NCBI RefSeq assembly: GCF_009727055.1 | Contig: NC_052354.1 | Coordinates: forward strand, 39,268,046 to 39,332,045 | Direction of reading: 5' to 3' | From: Benincasa hispida | Taxonomy: Eukaryota; Streptophyta; Magnoliopsida; Cucurbitales; Cucurbitaceae | Length of the DNA: 64,000 nucleotides | Shown: piece by piece, positions 10,787-22,948 of the stretch | Numbering within the stretch: the first letter of the stretch is position 1 | Layout of the letters: each line of letters opens with the position of its first letter | The notes under the pieces: model-generated | Seen by the model: only the letters and a program-made list of their open reading frames with translations | What the model was told of the DNA's origin: nothing | Databases searched by the model: none | Made by a program: the position numbers and the translations under genes

Positions 10787-11002
10787 AATTAAGGCAGTAA
10801 AGATCCTAGAGGATAAAGAAAAGAGAGAAAAGCCACCATGGACGTGAACAAACCAGCCTGGAATAAGTGGTCCCTGGGTATATGATTCAACCTCATCAGG
10901 GACGTAGTCCTTTTGAATATCTTTTTCCTGCATCAATTACTTCATGAACTTTTATCATCTCGTTATTTATTATCACAATTACATTTTTATCATCCCACTT
11001 CA
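10787..11002 (+). other. Unassigned spacer between B protease and element J
   Basis: 216 bases without similarity I can recognise elsewhere in the window. It holds the breakpoints where the rest of B's pol and the 3' end of J were lost. Confidence 0.5.
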
Positions 11003-11310
11003 TGTAGCCCTCTCTCCTTCTCCATATTACTTAGAATGCTCCCGAACACTTCTCTGTCATCTATTCTCTTCTTCTCGCTTTCAGATGACAGTGTTGGGAG
11101 TGAGGCACTCTTCATGCTCTGCCCCTCTCTGATTTGGAGTGGTATGGCTACTAAAGGCTTTTGTCGAGGTTTTTCGGCGATTTGTGTGATGGGTTTTGGC
11201 TCGACGGCGAGGCAGCGGCTTGCTGCGAGGAATGCCACCTCTCTTACAGTGATTTAGGCTGGTGAGGGTGATGAGGGTAAAGAAGATGAATAGGAAGATT
11301 GATCGGCCAT
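11003..11310 (-). pseudogene. N-terminal part of the extra ORF of element J
   Basis: Aligned with 51310-51005 in element E. Readable part: AASRCLAVEPKPITQI, then SLPTLSSESEKKR and REVFGSILSNMEKE. The frame leaves the family sequence at about 11003, where the element is truncated. Function unknown; see the element E copy for the full layout. Confidence 0.7.
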
Positions 11311-11799
11311 GGTTGCACTGAGTGAAAGAACTGGGAAGGTTTTTAGGGTTTTAGGAAGAAAGTTTGAAGTCTGGGTATGCAAAGGATCTGCTAGGGTTTT
11401 GTTTTCGCAAAAAACTCAAATAGGCGACCTAAAAAGGGGGAGGTCGGAATTTATAGGTTGGGCCTTGATGGGCCCAATGGAAATTCTGTGATGGCAGGCC
11501 TTGAGGTACTCAAAAAGCCTGCCGCTGCACTCCTCACATTTATGAATTAGCAGAGAAGTATGTCCTTTCATCTGCGAAATCATCATTTCCTTGGAAGCCT
11601 AAACGATTGGACTACTCTATTTGCAAAAAGAATTTGCCTTTGGTGTTTTATTCGGATGGGCGCAAGGTTAAGATTAACACAATGCATCCATTAACGCAAA
11701 TGCATCTTTGCAGAGGACGGGCAACAACGCATGTATCAGCACAATACACCCCTCAACTCAACGCATTTTTGGAGGACGGGCGTACTATATTTGTACTGG
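11311..11799 (-). other. Element J spacer upstream of extra ORF
   Basis: Non-coding. Contains the landmark TAGGTTGGGCCTTGATGGGC and the beginning of the ~55-bp AGGACGGGC repeat series (11685-11799), which is complete in D (28240-28520) and E (51660-51930). Confidence 0.65.
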
Positions 11800-12724
11800 N
11801 NNNNNNNNNNNNNNNNNNNNNNNNNNNNNNNNNNNNNNNNNNNNNNNNNNNNNNNNNNNNNNNNNNNNNNNNNNNNNNNNNNNNNNNNNNNNNNNNNNNN
11901 NNNNNNNNNNNNNNNNNNNNNNNNNNNNNNNNNNNNNNNNNNNNNNNNNNNNNNNNNNNNNNNNNNNNNNNNNNNNNNNNNNNNNNNNNNNNNNNNNNNN
12001 NNNNNNNNNNNNNNNNNNNNNNNNNNNNNNNNNNNNNNNNNNNNNNNNNNNNNNNNNNNNNNNNNNNNNNNNNNNNNNNNNNNNNNNNNNNNNNNNNNNN
12101 NNNNNNNNNNNNNNNNNNNNNNNNNNNNNNNNNNNNNNNNNNNNNNNNNNNNNNNNNNNNNNNNNNNNNNNNNNNNNNNNNNNNNNNNNNNNNNNNNNNN
12201 NNNNNNNNNNNNNNNNNNNNNNNNNNNNNNNNNNNNNNNNNNNNNNNNNNNNNNNNNNNNNNNNNNNNNNNNNNNNNNNNNNNNNNNNNNNNNNNNNNNN
12301 NNNNNNNNNNNNNNNNNNNNNNNNNNNNNNNNNNNNNNNNNNNNNNNNNNNNNNNNNNNNNNNNNNNNNNNNNNNNNNNNNNNNNNNNNNNNNNNNNNNN
12401 NNNNNNNNNNNNNNNNNNNNNNNNNNNNNNNNNNNNNNNNNNNNNNNNNNNNNNNNNNNNNNNNNNNNNNNNNNNNNNNNNNNNNNNNNNNNNNNNNNNN
12501 NNNNNNNNNNNNNNNNNNNNNNNNNNNNNNNNNNNNNNNNNNNNNNNNNNNNNNNNNNNNNNNNNNNNNNNNNNNNNNNNNNNNNNNNNNNNNNNNNNNN
12601 NNNNNNNNNNNNNNNNNNNNNNNNNNNNNNNNNNNNNNNNNNNNNNNNNNNNNNNNNNNNNNNNNNNNNNNNNNNNNNNNNNNNNNNNNNNNNNNNNNNN
12701 NNNNNNNNNNNNNNNNNNNNNNNN
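11800..12724. other. Assembly gap (925 N)
   Basis: Unresolved bases within element J between spacer and gag. In D and E no pol occurs at this position, so the gap need not hide pol. Confidence 1.
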
Positions 12725-13848
12725 CAGGGATTATAAGTGTTGCTGTATGGGTTGTTCTGGATAGCAAACACTTGTTGCGGGTTTGATGGGCACATCTCTA
12801 CAGCATGGTCCTCTCCACATTGGACACAACTTATTGCGACCACTTGTGCCGGCGCATTGGATTGCGCTGAACTTTGAGAGAGGGCACCTTGATTAAGTGC
12901 CATCATTTGTAGAAGAGAGGTCACCGCGGCCATTTATGCAGCCAAAGTTGTCATTGTATCCGCTGGTACAATGGCGTTATCATTCCTTCTTCTCTCGGAG
13001 CCTCTACCCCCGTACCCGTCATCCACCCAGTCATCCGTGTTCCACGAAATGCGATCAAGGATGACCTTAGCTTCTGTGTAGGTCTTATCTATGAATCCTC
13101 CCATTGTGGAGGCATCAGCAATAGCTTACATTGATCTATTCACGCCGTTATAAAATGTTTCCATCAGAACGCAATCGGGAATCCTGATATGCAGATAATT
13201 TTTCACCAACCTTCTGAACTGCACCCAAGCGGTGCTCAGAGTCTCGTTATCCATTTGCTTGAAGTTTAGCACATCCTTTCGTCTTCTTGCGTTGACTGCT
13301 AGAGGGAAGAACTTCTTTATGAACCATTCTACCAACTGGTCCAAGAATGTGATTTCGTTTGGCTCCAACGAATGAGCCCACCTCTTTGCCTCATCCCTCA
13401 GTGTATATGGGAAAAGGTAAAGTCTAATACCTTTTGGGGTGATGCCAGGGATGGAGAAAGTACTGCACATCTCCACAAAGCTGGTAAGATGGGCATGCGG
13501 GTCCTCACCTCGTAGACCTCCAAATTGCCCCGTGTTTTGTATCATTTGGAGCATGACCGGCTTTATTTCGAAATGTGTGTTCTTCTCAACCATAGGTCAT
13601 GAAATTCTAGGCGAGAAGTCGTAGAGATTAGGCGCCACATAATTCCTCATGGGGATATTGTGGTCTGCAACAAGAAATATAGGGTCTTGCGCTGGCTAGT
13701 TTGCCCCTTGATTTCCTTCGGGTGCCTCATTATTATTATCTGCCATATTGACTCTTTTTCGCCTTGCTCTATTCTAGCATGCCCTTGCATGAAAAGTACA
13801 CTCGATCTTTGGGTCAACTTCGAATTCTGGATCGGTTCTAGTACTCAT
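12725..13848 (-). pseudogene. Athila-like gag (element J), best preserved gag of the window
   Basis: Starts at ATG 13848 (MSTRTDPEFEVDPKIE), continues NIPMRNYVAPNLYDFSP, then a stop near 13597 and a 155-codon open block 13593-13126. That block reads GQFGGLRGEDPHAHLTSFVE, RLYLFPYTLRDEAKRWAHSL and SLEPNEITFLDQLVEWFIKKF. After further single stops (near 13125 and 12934) a zinc knuckle CVQCGEDHAVEMCP (CX2CX3HX4C, the Athila spacing) and NPYSNTYNP run into the gap. Three stops in an otherwise continuous gag suggest recent loss. Confidence 0.88.
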
Positions 13849-13940
13849 AAACCATTAACTTGTTCTTCGCGTTAAACAAACAGTACAAAGAGATCTGTCC
13901 CGTAAAATACCACAAAAGTACTCAACACTAACCGTTACCA

Positions 13941-13959
13941 GTCCCTGGCAACGACGCCA
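13941..13959 (-). promoter_or_regulatory. Primer-binding site, tRNA-Asp type (element J)
   Basis: On the minus strand TGGCGTCGTTGCCAGGGAC, six bases after the LTR end at 13966. Confidence 0.85.
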
Positions 13960-13965
13960 TAAACT

Positions 13966-15887
13966 TGATGAGATAGAATTTAATCTCTTTTTCTTTATCT
14001 AACTCTAATGCATGGTTTATGAATGAAATGAATGATGTGATGTATATGCGCTCAAGTGCTTTTGTGATAAAGACATTTTTTATGCGATACTACGTCTAAA
14101 TATATACGTTGTTAATGATATGCTCGTAATATGCGATGGAGTAGTGCGTGTCACAAGTTTCCTTGCACTGAAATTGAGTATAATTCCAACGCAAGTTTCT
14201 CAGAATGATCCGAGGTCGAACACAAGGATTATTTTCGTTAATGCATTACTTAAGTGATACATGCGACATGTTTTTAATAATGAATAAAGAATGTTGATTT
14301 ATACAGAAATTTAAATTGCGGTGAAAGTAAAAATGCGTTAATAAAATAAATTCTAAACTAATATGATACACGATACAAGATACATGATACATGATATTGA
14401 GGTCGAGAACTGACTGTGAAGTTGTACAAAGAATCGATGCATGCGATGGCAAGTCTTTATGAATGAAGCAGAAAGAGAAAGAGTAAATAGTAAAAACATC
14501 GCAAGTTTGTCAATTGCATTAAAGATGTAACTAAGGTTCCGCTTTCCCTTGGCGTACACCTCTCGATGATCGGCCACGTCCCCATATCTCTATGGTGAAA
14601 CAGGGATGAGCGTGATGAACACAAAGTTGTTTCCATCTCTATAAATACTTCTTGCTTTAGTTAACGCATTCTTCCAACTTTCTCTCAATAGGCGGAACAA
14701 CATCTTAACTTCTGCTCTCACAGGTGAAGATGCCATCGAGCATGCTTTAGCTAAACTTAATTATTTCCTTAACACAATTTAACTCACTCACTTAATTCTT
14801 GCTATTTACCCATGGAATTAAGAACACATCATGGAGAAAATGGGTTATGGATGTACAGAAAGTGACAGAGAGATGACAATGGTGACTATCATAACATTTA
14901 ATTCTAAAATTAAGCGTTCGATACATGTTGTGAATGAAAGATTACAGAAGATGAATAAAGATGATGAAATAGAGATTAGAAACAAATACAAAAATAGTGT
15001 CAACATCTTGACACAGATTCCGAATGGAGATTATGCTTGCCGGCGTGTGGAAGTGGTGGAGAGGAAAGCAGGAAAGCTTCCTTCTCAGGCTTGATTTCTC
15101 AGTACAATTGACCTTTGCACAGAGCTTCAACTACGGGAATTGGAAGGATTATCTGCTCAGAGACTCACCTCTCGACCTTGTCTCCTGGTTCTCCTGGATA
15201 TACTCTGTAAGTCGCTTCAGACCAGCCTCTCTCTCAGAATCAGTATATGCACGTCTCTATGTATATATGTACGTACCAGTATCTGTATCTGTATGTGTAT
15301 ATCTTTTCAGCGAATTTGAAGAAGACATTTATAGGCAAGGCCTTGGCTCTTTGAATTTGTGGCCCCCATTGTATAGTTATAGTAGTTCTTGAAATGGCGG
15401 AATGGAAAATTCCTTTTGTTACGCAATCAACCCGTCAGAAATGCACAATTGAAAGTTGTACACTTGTCAGAATCTTCCGCAAATGCGTTGCTCTTCACAT
15501 CTTCGATCGATCGTCGCATGCGATGTTGTTTTTTATTACCACATGCGGTTGAAATTGCGTTGATCACTAGAGCTCTTGATGAATTGTCGCATGCACCGTC
15601 ATTGCGTTGATCATCTCTTCATTCTTGATTGATGGGCGCAATGCGACGTAGATGCGTTGTTCATTTCGTCTTTGAGCCATGAACGCATGCGGTGACTTAT
15701 TTCCTGCAAAACAGAAACTGAAACATTCTATTCTACCATCGCAATGGTGTTAGTGGATGTATTGACGACATTTTATAATTTTCGTATTTCTTAGCCAATT
15801 TCTATACTATCGACACAACTTTTCTTTCTTTTAGCCGCAATATCTAAATAAAACAGTATAAATAACTTGTATTTCTACAAGTTATCA
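13966..15887 (-). repeat. Element J 5' LTR, subfamily 2
   Basis: Minus-strand start is the hairpin TGATAACTTGT / AGAAAT / ACAAGTTATTT; end ...TCTCATCA. 1922 bp. Contains a dense block of CG words (AATGCGTTG, CGCATGCGAT, GTTGATC) at 15478-15700. Small ORFs at 14246-15610 are not supported as genes. Confidence 0.85.
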
Positions 15888-16109
15888 ATGTTCCGAAAAT
15901 TAGTAAAGTACTTTTAAAGGTTAAGCTTGCAGTCCCTAGGTCATAGAAATATTTCAAGAAGAGACTTGAATAAGGCTTAAGAAAACTTTGGTATATAGGA
16001 TTTGAACAAAGTATCCTTGAGAAAACTAGGAAAAGGACATTGCGGTTGACTTGCTAAAGGAAGTCTTTAGCTTATGCTTGAGGACAAGCATTGTTTAAAT
16101 TTGGGGGTG
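15888..16109 (+). other. Element B 3' untranslated end with polypurine tract
   Basis: Matches 5076-5306. Ends in AAATTTGGGGGTG (about 16097-16109), directly before the LTR start at 16110. No ORF. Confidence 0.8.
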
Positions 16110-17756
16110 TGATAACAGGTAGAAATGCACGTTATCATAGTGCTAAGTTCTTAAACTTGCATTGATAAAACATGTTAAATTGCATCCATTAAGCATGAAT
16201 TTCATAATATTGTGGTCGCATGCATTCATCGCATTAGAACAGTTGATTTTTGTATTTTTTTGTGCAAAATATGCGATAACGGTAGGTGAAAATTACGATC
16301 ATAGGAAATCATTGGTTGAGCGCAACATCACTACAAGGCTTTGCGGTGATCGTGTTCGCAAATATTCGCCCGAGAAGGATTGTCGAAACTTGGTCAGTGC
16401 AACATGGTGGGCGCATCTGGGTGAAAGGCTAATTAATCACGATGGGACAGAAAGCTGATGACAATCGAATCCGAATTAAGTTGACAGTTGATAACGATCA
16501 CAAGTACATTCAGCTTTTCGGTGACAAATATTCGACGCATCAGTCGGGAATTAAAGCAGACCCATCTGTACAATCATGAGAGAGAAGCCGACTTTCACCC
16601 TGGATGTTTTATAAATACCAAGGGCATCCTTCAGAAAAGGGGTTGATCAGTTAATCAGCTCGCACGTCCTTGTTCATAGTTTTCTTTCATTTTAAGGCGA
16701 ACGCGAGAGAGGAGGTTGTGCTGACAGATTGTTTCGATTAGCTTGGGAGAGTGCCGGAAGCTTCAAGGTTAGAGAGAGGGCCGACGCCTGCAGAAGCGGG
16801 AACATTTTTGGAACCGAATAGAGATTTATAGTGTAAAAGCCTCGGTCAACAAAGAATTGCTACCAGGCTCTCTACCTTTAACTTCCATTGTTATTTTGAA
16901 CTCTACTCATTTATAAAAATGGAATTTCCTTCTCTATATCTGTTCACTCTCTGTTATTTATGCAGGAGTAGCTAAATCTGTTGAATGGATTGAGAAGCAT
17001 TTAGCTAGCACATCTAGGAAATCTTCATTCTATGCGATTATCTTATATTATGTATGCTTCATTCGTTCATTAGAGATACTCGGGAGGGTAGTCTAAGGAC
17101 AGGATCTAGGCTTGGGAAGGTCAGGTTAGAATCTAGGTTCGGGAGAGTCAGATTAGAACACATAATCAAGAGATAAAAGCTTAGAAATAAGCACTGTTTG
17201 TTATCAACGCATCGCATGCATCTTAGAGATAGGATATGATTGTATGCGGTCACCTTACCTTTATGGATTTTGCATCATCGCATAGAAAAAGAGTAGAGAC
17301 TTAAGGATAAGCTCTATGGACACTTTTGCATTCAACACATGCATCCTAGACTTAGGAGCATTACATTTGCATTGGAAAATGACTTGCTGTGCATGGTTGT
17401 AGCATGATCGCATAGTTTAATACATTCCCAAGTAACGTTAGCTAAAGATCTTCTCAACCCGTTCATTCGCATACTCAGTGTATCTATCACAAAACTGACT
17501 TTTCTCAAATCCGCCGCATTTGTTTATTTTTCATCAATGCAATCAACAACAAACCAACAATTAATTGAGTTACCGGTTATCGTAAAGTTTTCATAAAAAT
17601 TACCAACGCAATCTATTTTCACAAGTCCCTAAGTTCGACCCTGGACTTACCAGGAAACTTAGTGAAATTTACACTTGGATTCCGCTGAGGAAACTTGAGT
17701 GCACAACGCAATTTCACCATCGCATATCATCCATAATTCACATCAAATCAAGCATC
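16110..17756 (+). repeat. Element B 3' LTR
   Basis: 1647 bp, starts TGATAACAGGT / AGAAAT / GCACGTTATCA, ends ...AAGCATCA. TATAAATA at 16610-16617. Close to the 6989-8646 LTR along its whole length, as expected for the two LTRs of one element. Confidence 0.85.
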
Positions 17757-19312
17757 AGCATCCATCGCATTAAAAATAGCTAACTTATGTATTTTATGTA
17801 GAAAATGCATTGGCGCAAGGCGGAATTACGATCCAAAGAAATTAACGTCCAAGCGCATTAAGAGATTGCGACTGCAAGGCTATGCGATCTTTTGTGTTCA
17901 CAAAAATCTGCTCAAGAAGGTGGCCCATAGAGCCAGTGCATCAAGGTGAAAGCTTAGTAAATCATGATGGGACAGAAAGCTGATGATGGTTGATTCCGAA
18001 TTAAGTTGACAAGCCGTTAACGAAATTGTAGCAAGTACACTCAACTTTTCGGTGATAATTATTCGGCGCATCAGACAGAGAATTAATGACATCCCATCAG
18101 TGCAATCATTTGAGAGAAAAATCTCTTCACACTGAAGCTCTATAAATACCGAAGGCCACCTTCGTTAAAGAAGTTTTGTTCTGTTCGGAGTTCGGAGAAT
18201 TCACCATATAGATGATAGTTAGCATTTTTTCGTAGTTTTCATATACTTAGAAGGCGGAAGCAAGTGAAGGGAGAATATGCTGAGAGATCGTCCTGGTTAA
18301 CTCGAAAGAGTGGCGGGGAGCGTTGAAAACAGAGAGAGGGCCAACTCTTGTGGAAGCAAGAACATTTTTTGGGCAGGGTAGAGAAAACTCAGTGTAAAAG
18401 CCTTGGGAACAAGACATTGCTACCAGGCTCTCCACCCTTATCTTCCATTGTCATTTTGTATTATGAGCTTATTTATAAAATGGAAATTGCATCTCTATAT
18501 CTATCCACTCTCTTTACATTACGCATGAGTAGCTAAACTATCGAATGGGTTGAGAAGCACTTAGCTAGAACAACCTGAGATCTTCACTTTATGCGATCAT
18601 CTTCTATTTTGTATGCTTCATTTGTTCTTTAGAGATACTCGAAAGGGTAGTCTAAGGATAGAATCTAGGCTTGGAAAAGTCAGATTAGAATCTAGGCTCA
18701 AGAGATTAAGATTAGAAACGCATAATCAAAAGATAGAAGCTTAGGAATAAGTTCTGTTTGCTATTAACACATTGCATGCACCCTAAAGATAGGATATGAT
18801 TGTATGCGGTCACCTTGTACCTATGTGCATCATTCATCATGGCATAGGCAAGAAAGTAGAGACTTAGGAATAAGCTCTATAGACATCATCGCATACATTA
18901 CATGCGTCTTACAACTAGGAGCTATCACATTTTCATTGAAAAATGAATTGTTGTTGCATGTGTGTAGCATGATCGCATAGCTTGAACGAAATCTCAAGAA
19001 ATGCTAGCTAAAGACCTTCTCAACCCGTTCCTCTGCATATTTATTGTATCTATCGCATTATTAGCTCTTTTCTTCCATCGCATAAACTTTATACTTTAAA
19101 TAACATACCAACCAACACATTGAATTATTTGTTACTGCAAAGTAATCGAAAATTACCATCGTATACTATTTCCTTAGTCCCTGTGTTCGACCATGGGCTT
19201 ACCAGGCAACTCAGTAGGATTATACTTGGATCTGCTGAGAAAACTTGCATGCACAACGCATATTCCACCATCGCATTCTACACCATTATTTCATCGCATT
19301 AACCATGCATCA
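17757..19312 (+). repeat. Element A 3' LTR, right part
   Basis: Begins GCATCCATCGCATT, matching position ~115 onward of the subfamily-1 LTR, and ends ...CCATGCATCA at 19312. TATAAATA at 18141-18148. Clearly more diverged from B's LTRs than these are from each other, consistent with an older host LTR. Joined with 6863-6988 it gives a full-length LTR. Confidence 0.85.
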
Positions 19313-19500
19313 TCTAGCTGTAGTCCAGTTTTTTCATGACAACGTTACTACAGAACTAAAGGAAACTCTCAGGTAGAGTCTCCAGGATGAAGCTAACCTA
19401 ACTGGCTCCATCGATTATAAATCCATTCATCTCAGCCACATTAAAGTGAACCATCATGTTCAGAACATTCTCTCGAACAGATGCCCCCTCTTACATACAG
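19313..19500 (-). pseudogene. Copia gag fragment (element F)
   Basis: Minus-strand translation gives NMMVHFNVAEMNGF followed by SFILETLPESFLQF, the hallmark middle portion of plant Copia gag (UBN2-type domain). It contains stops and is cut on the left by element A. Gag would form the particle; this is a relic. Confidence 0.75.
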
Positions 19501-19559
19501 GCACTAAAGATGAAATTAAGAGCATCATGTCGGAGTTAAATGGATGGTTATCCAAACAT

Positions 19560-21242
19560 CTCCCTTAAGGAACGTCCAAACATCTTAACTAATCATTACA
19601 CTAGAGTAATCTTATTCCTATAACAATTAGTCATCATTGTTCGATCCAAAAATCATTGACTTAACAATTTCTCGTAAGTGTAACCCTTCAGTTTCGACTC
19701 TAGAGTTCTGCCCCAATGAGCCAACCATAGGGAAAAGTTGATTGGGTCAAAAACTAAAGAAGTCCTATCCATTTATGGAGTTAGTGTAAAAGTTTATGCA
19801 AAATGTCATCCGTAGGGGGGGCAAAGCAAAGGTGCCTTAAGGTCGAGCATGGAACTTTACACTGAACCAATGATGGAGATCGTATGATGTGTTGAAATAC
19901 GTCTCTTTCCCACTTACTATAAAAACTCTCTCATTCACCTTGTTATTGACCTATGCAAACACCATCCGTAGGGGGACACAAGCAAAGGTGCCTCAAGGTC
20001 GAGCATAAATCTCACGGTGTGAACTATTTAGGGAGAAGCGTAAAAGGAAATTGAAATATGCATCATTTTCTTCCCACTAAGTGTTCTAAATTTAGGATTC
20101 ATATACTTGAAAAAATTCAGCTAATAAATTTTTACTAAGTGATTGTTAAAGTTTTCCCAATATAACTCTTATATTGGATAGTCTAACAATAATGATTCTT
20201 GTTTATTAAACACTTTGATAAACCTTAACCATTCTTGCATGATTATAGCATATTTATCTAGTTTACCTTTCAGGTTGATTTCCAAGTAGGTGTGTTCTGT
20301 TTTCGTCAACTTAAATACCCCAGCCTAGACAGAACCTTTCTTAGACAAAGGTCCCTTATAGATAACCATGTCATAAATTTATTCTTTTATTTAATCCAAT
20401 TTGATCCTATTAAAAGTGAACTAAAAGATTAAACATATTTCTAATCTCATCAGAAATATCATTAGCATAGGTCTATGTGAAATCAATTTTAACCTAACCT
20501 ATAACACTTATAAAGTTTAATGAAATAATTAAAACCTATACATGCATCTAATGACATACTTTAAAAATATAATAATTATATTTTTCTAAAGTGGTGTCAT
20601 TCTTCATATATCTCCATTTTCATTATAATATACATAACAATTAGATATTAAAGTAATGAAAAATAAATAACATCCATCCATCCATCCATACTATATATTA
20701 TTACACTTATGATATAAAATGATGCATGGACATGTTATAAATGCATGTTATCATATAATATAACAATTATATTAAATATGATGCATGAGCATGCTTAATT
20801 AAGGGACATTTGCAAATATAGACATTAAATCCAAAGTATTAGCAGATATAACATAATGTAAAAAAAATACAAATATGGCCAAATTTCAATAGTCTATCAA
20901 TGATAGATCATATTATTGGCAGGAATCTATCAGTGATAAACCATAAGAATCTATCACTGGTAAGAGTCTATCAATGATAGAAGTCTATCGCCGATAGACT
21001 TGGGAGTCTATCAACGATAGAAGTTTATCACTGATAGACTTGGCTATATTTGCAATTTTTTTTAATGATGTTATACACTTGGTTATTATTCCTAAAAATG
21101 CTACCAATTGCAATTATCCCTTAATCAAATCATGCAACTATATAATATAACATTTTATATTAGAATGATGCATGAAATAATGTTTATTCTATGGTGGGAT
21201 TTTTTTTTACTATATGACATACACTATGCAATATAATAAATA
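19560..21242 (-). other. Leader region of element F
   Basis: Long non-coding leader. Contains two copies of a ~150-bp module (CCCACTTACTATAAAAACTC, then ATGCAAACACCATCCGTAGG) at about 19780-19870 and 19925-20010. Copies of the ATAACACTTATA hairpin (e.g. 20500-20513 and 20757-20772) follow, and a small inverted-repeat element at 20799-21124. The same order is seen in C (31000-32250, plus) and H (56760-59030, minus). Confidence 0.7.
20799..21124. mobile_element. Small non-autonomous inverted-repeat element (MITE-like)
   Basis: Left end TTAAGGGACATTTGCAAATA, right end reversed TTAAGGGATAATTGCAATTG: imperfect terminal inverted repeats of ~18 bp. 326 bp, no ORF. The centre (20888-21045) is a series of TCTATCANTGATAGA palindromes. 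Element H has the uninterrupted counterpart at about 58152-58178 (GAGCATGCTATAAAATAAGT), an empty site. Confidence 0.75.
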
Positions 21243-22772
21243 TGTTGGGATTAGTGTCCTAATTCTCCCAGAGTCTCGTTGTTTTGTAAAAATACACATT
21301 GTTCAATGAATAAAATAAGTGTTATTTAATTCTGGCATTTACTCATATCCAATAAACAAAGCTCATTGGTTATCTTATGTGAACTTAAGCATGTATATGT
21401 GATATACAAGTGGATCATGCCTTAAGTGATAACCTAAATAGGTCTATAGTATAAGGCTTAAGGTAGGATACCTGATCCTGGTGACACTATGGATACAGCC
21501 CACTTTGTAGTATAAGACTTTGTAGAAGTTTGCTAACTACTATAGATGGTTCATCCTGACCATTCATGTGGAGACGTGCGAGCGGAGGTGTCCTATACAA
21601 AGAGTTTGTATAAGACTTGGACCACGAGATGACTAGACTCTGTGTATAACGCCATTGATACTAGAGACTTACATCTCACCTGAACGACCATAGGAGACAT
21701 GACCTCAATCCTGAGTGTTTTGGGAACTTCTTCCTTTGAGGGCGGTCCTTTTATTAGTATGGGTGAGAGTGGCCAGATTGCCAACTTAACATGCCTACCT
21801 TCTTGGGAACTTGTTTGATCTGGGAGCTGGGAACTCCATCCACAAGATGGAATTCACTCATTTCCCGAAGCAGAGATAAGTAGAGGGATTACTCCCTTAA
21901 GGGCTGATTCCGGGGCTTGAACTATGACTTATGTTCATTAGAGAGATCAGTGGTACTTAAGGAGATAGATGTAATTATAGAGGAATAACGGTTATTGGCC
22001 TAGCTGTACTTACGAGTGATCTGTGAAGAGTTGTTGCATTGCTGATTGGTTAAGATGGACATATAATATATCTGTGGTAAGGAGAGTTCAGTTTTTGGTC
22101 TTTAGTAGAGTGCCTGGCAGTTAACAGATGGTGGATCCTGTGACTAAAGAGTTTAGTCATTTATTCACCTACCATTGGAGTTTCGAGATACATGTCCATG
22201 AGGTCTCCTTGGTAGCTCAATGGATTCAGTAAAGGATCAGTTCTTGGTGTTGATTTCAAATGTTCAAATTGACAAGAGGTATTTTGATTATATATGATAT
22301 AATCGGTATGATGTATAAGATCCATCTAGTGGAGAATTGATGTAAATGAGATTTACATTAAGTACCATGGAATAGAAAAAGAACTACGGTTTGTATGTTT
22401 CATGAGATGAAATATTGAAACTATAGGTTATAAATATAATATGATAAGTTGGTTATCATGGTAACCGTGAGTTTAAAAGGAAAATGGTTTTCCTATTTTG
22501 AAAAAAAGTTTTACAAAAGGTTGATAAAAGTTTTTGAGATTTTTCTCTCGTGCAAAAGAAACTCACGTAGTCATCAAGTAAATACAGATTTACTAAATGA
22601 CGGCTGGGCGAGCTAAACAATCGTGCAGTGGCGAGCTAAACGATCGTGCAGTATTTACTAAACAATTACATAGTTTTACTAGACGATCGCTTAGCTTTAT
22701 TTAAACGATTGAGCATCGACCTATACGATAGGTCTCCGCCATTTCCCACTTGCCCAGTCGTTTACACGATCG
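21243..22772 (+). repeat. Solo LTR S1 (Copia, C family), left part
   Basis: Starts TGTTGGGATTAGTGTCCTAA. It stops after CAGTCGTTTACACGATCG, where element C starts; the rest resumes at 38104. The left flank AAATA (21238-21242) repeats at 38587-38591. The array of ACGATCG words covers 22610-22770. Confidence 0.9.
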
Positions 22773-22948
22773 TGTTGGGATTGGTGTCCTAATTCTCCCG
22801 GAGTCTCGTTGTTTTGTAAAGATACACATTGTTCAATGAATAAAATAAGTATTATTTAATTCTGGCATTTACTCATATCCAATAAACAAAGCTCCTTGGT
22901 TATCTTATGTGAACTTAAGTATGTATATGTGATATACAAGTGGATCAT
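22773..22948 (+). repeat. Element C 5' LTR, piece 1
   Basis: TGTTGGGATTGGTGTCCTAA to AAGTGGATCAT; interrupted by solo LTR S3. Last five bases ATCAT form one side of its target duplication. Confidence 0.9.

Larger units (their letters stand above)
11003..15887 (-). mobile_element. Element J: Athila-like pol-less element, 3' end truncated, inside B
   Basis: Reading leftwards on the minus strand: LTR (15887-13966), primer site (13959-13941), gag (13848-~12725), an N gap, a repeat-bearing spacer (11799-11311) and the beginning of the long extra ORF (11310-11003). It stops inside that ORF; its 3' LTR is missing. Same family as D and E. Its right flank is the 3' untranslated region of B. Confidence 0.8.
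6989..17756 (+). mobile_element. Element B: Athila element inserted in element A's 3' LTR
   Basis: Both LTRs are present (6989-8646 and 16110-17756, 1658 and 1647 bp) in the same orientation, with a primer-binding site after the first. The flanks are GCTTC / GCATC, a 5-bp duplication with one mismatch. Internal parts are gag, a protease fragment, then element J, then a 222-bp end of the 3' untranslated region. RT, RNase H and integrase are absent, so B is defective. Similar divergence of A and B suggests the family was active over some time. Confidence 0.85.
1..19312 (+). mobile_element. Element A: Athila-type Ty3/Gypsy retrotransposon, 5' end outside window, with nested insertion
   Basis: Seen: gag, protease, reverse transcriptase, RNase H and integrase follow in Gypsy order on the plus strand (1-4461). 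Then comes a 3' untranslated region, a purine-rich tract and an LTR that starts at 6863, is interrupted at 6989 and resumes at 17757-19312. Known: an FMDD catalytic box, the DLGA protease motif and a tRNA-Asp-type primer site in sister copies are typical of the Athila lineage. The 5' LTR and gag start lie before base 1. Inferred: A is inserted in the gag of Copia element F, because F sequence begins at 19313. The interval 4724-6293 is suspect because of adapter sequence. Confidence 0.8.

Noticed and set aside
11607..12933. Frames of 340-385 codons through the 925-N gap
   Set aside because: Open only because of N. The minus-strand gag part (12785-12933) was used separately.
15024..15610. ORFs of 73-122 codons, similar to 46503-46820
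   Set aside because: Located in the subfamily-2 LTR in antisense; conservation reflects LTR homology only.
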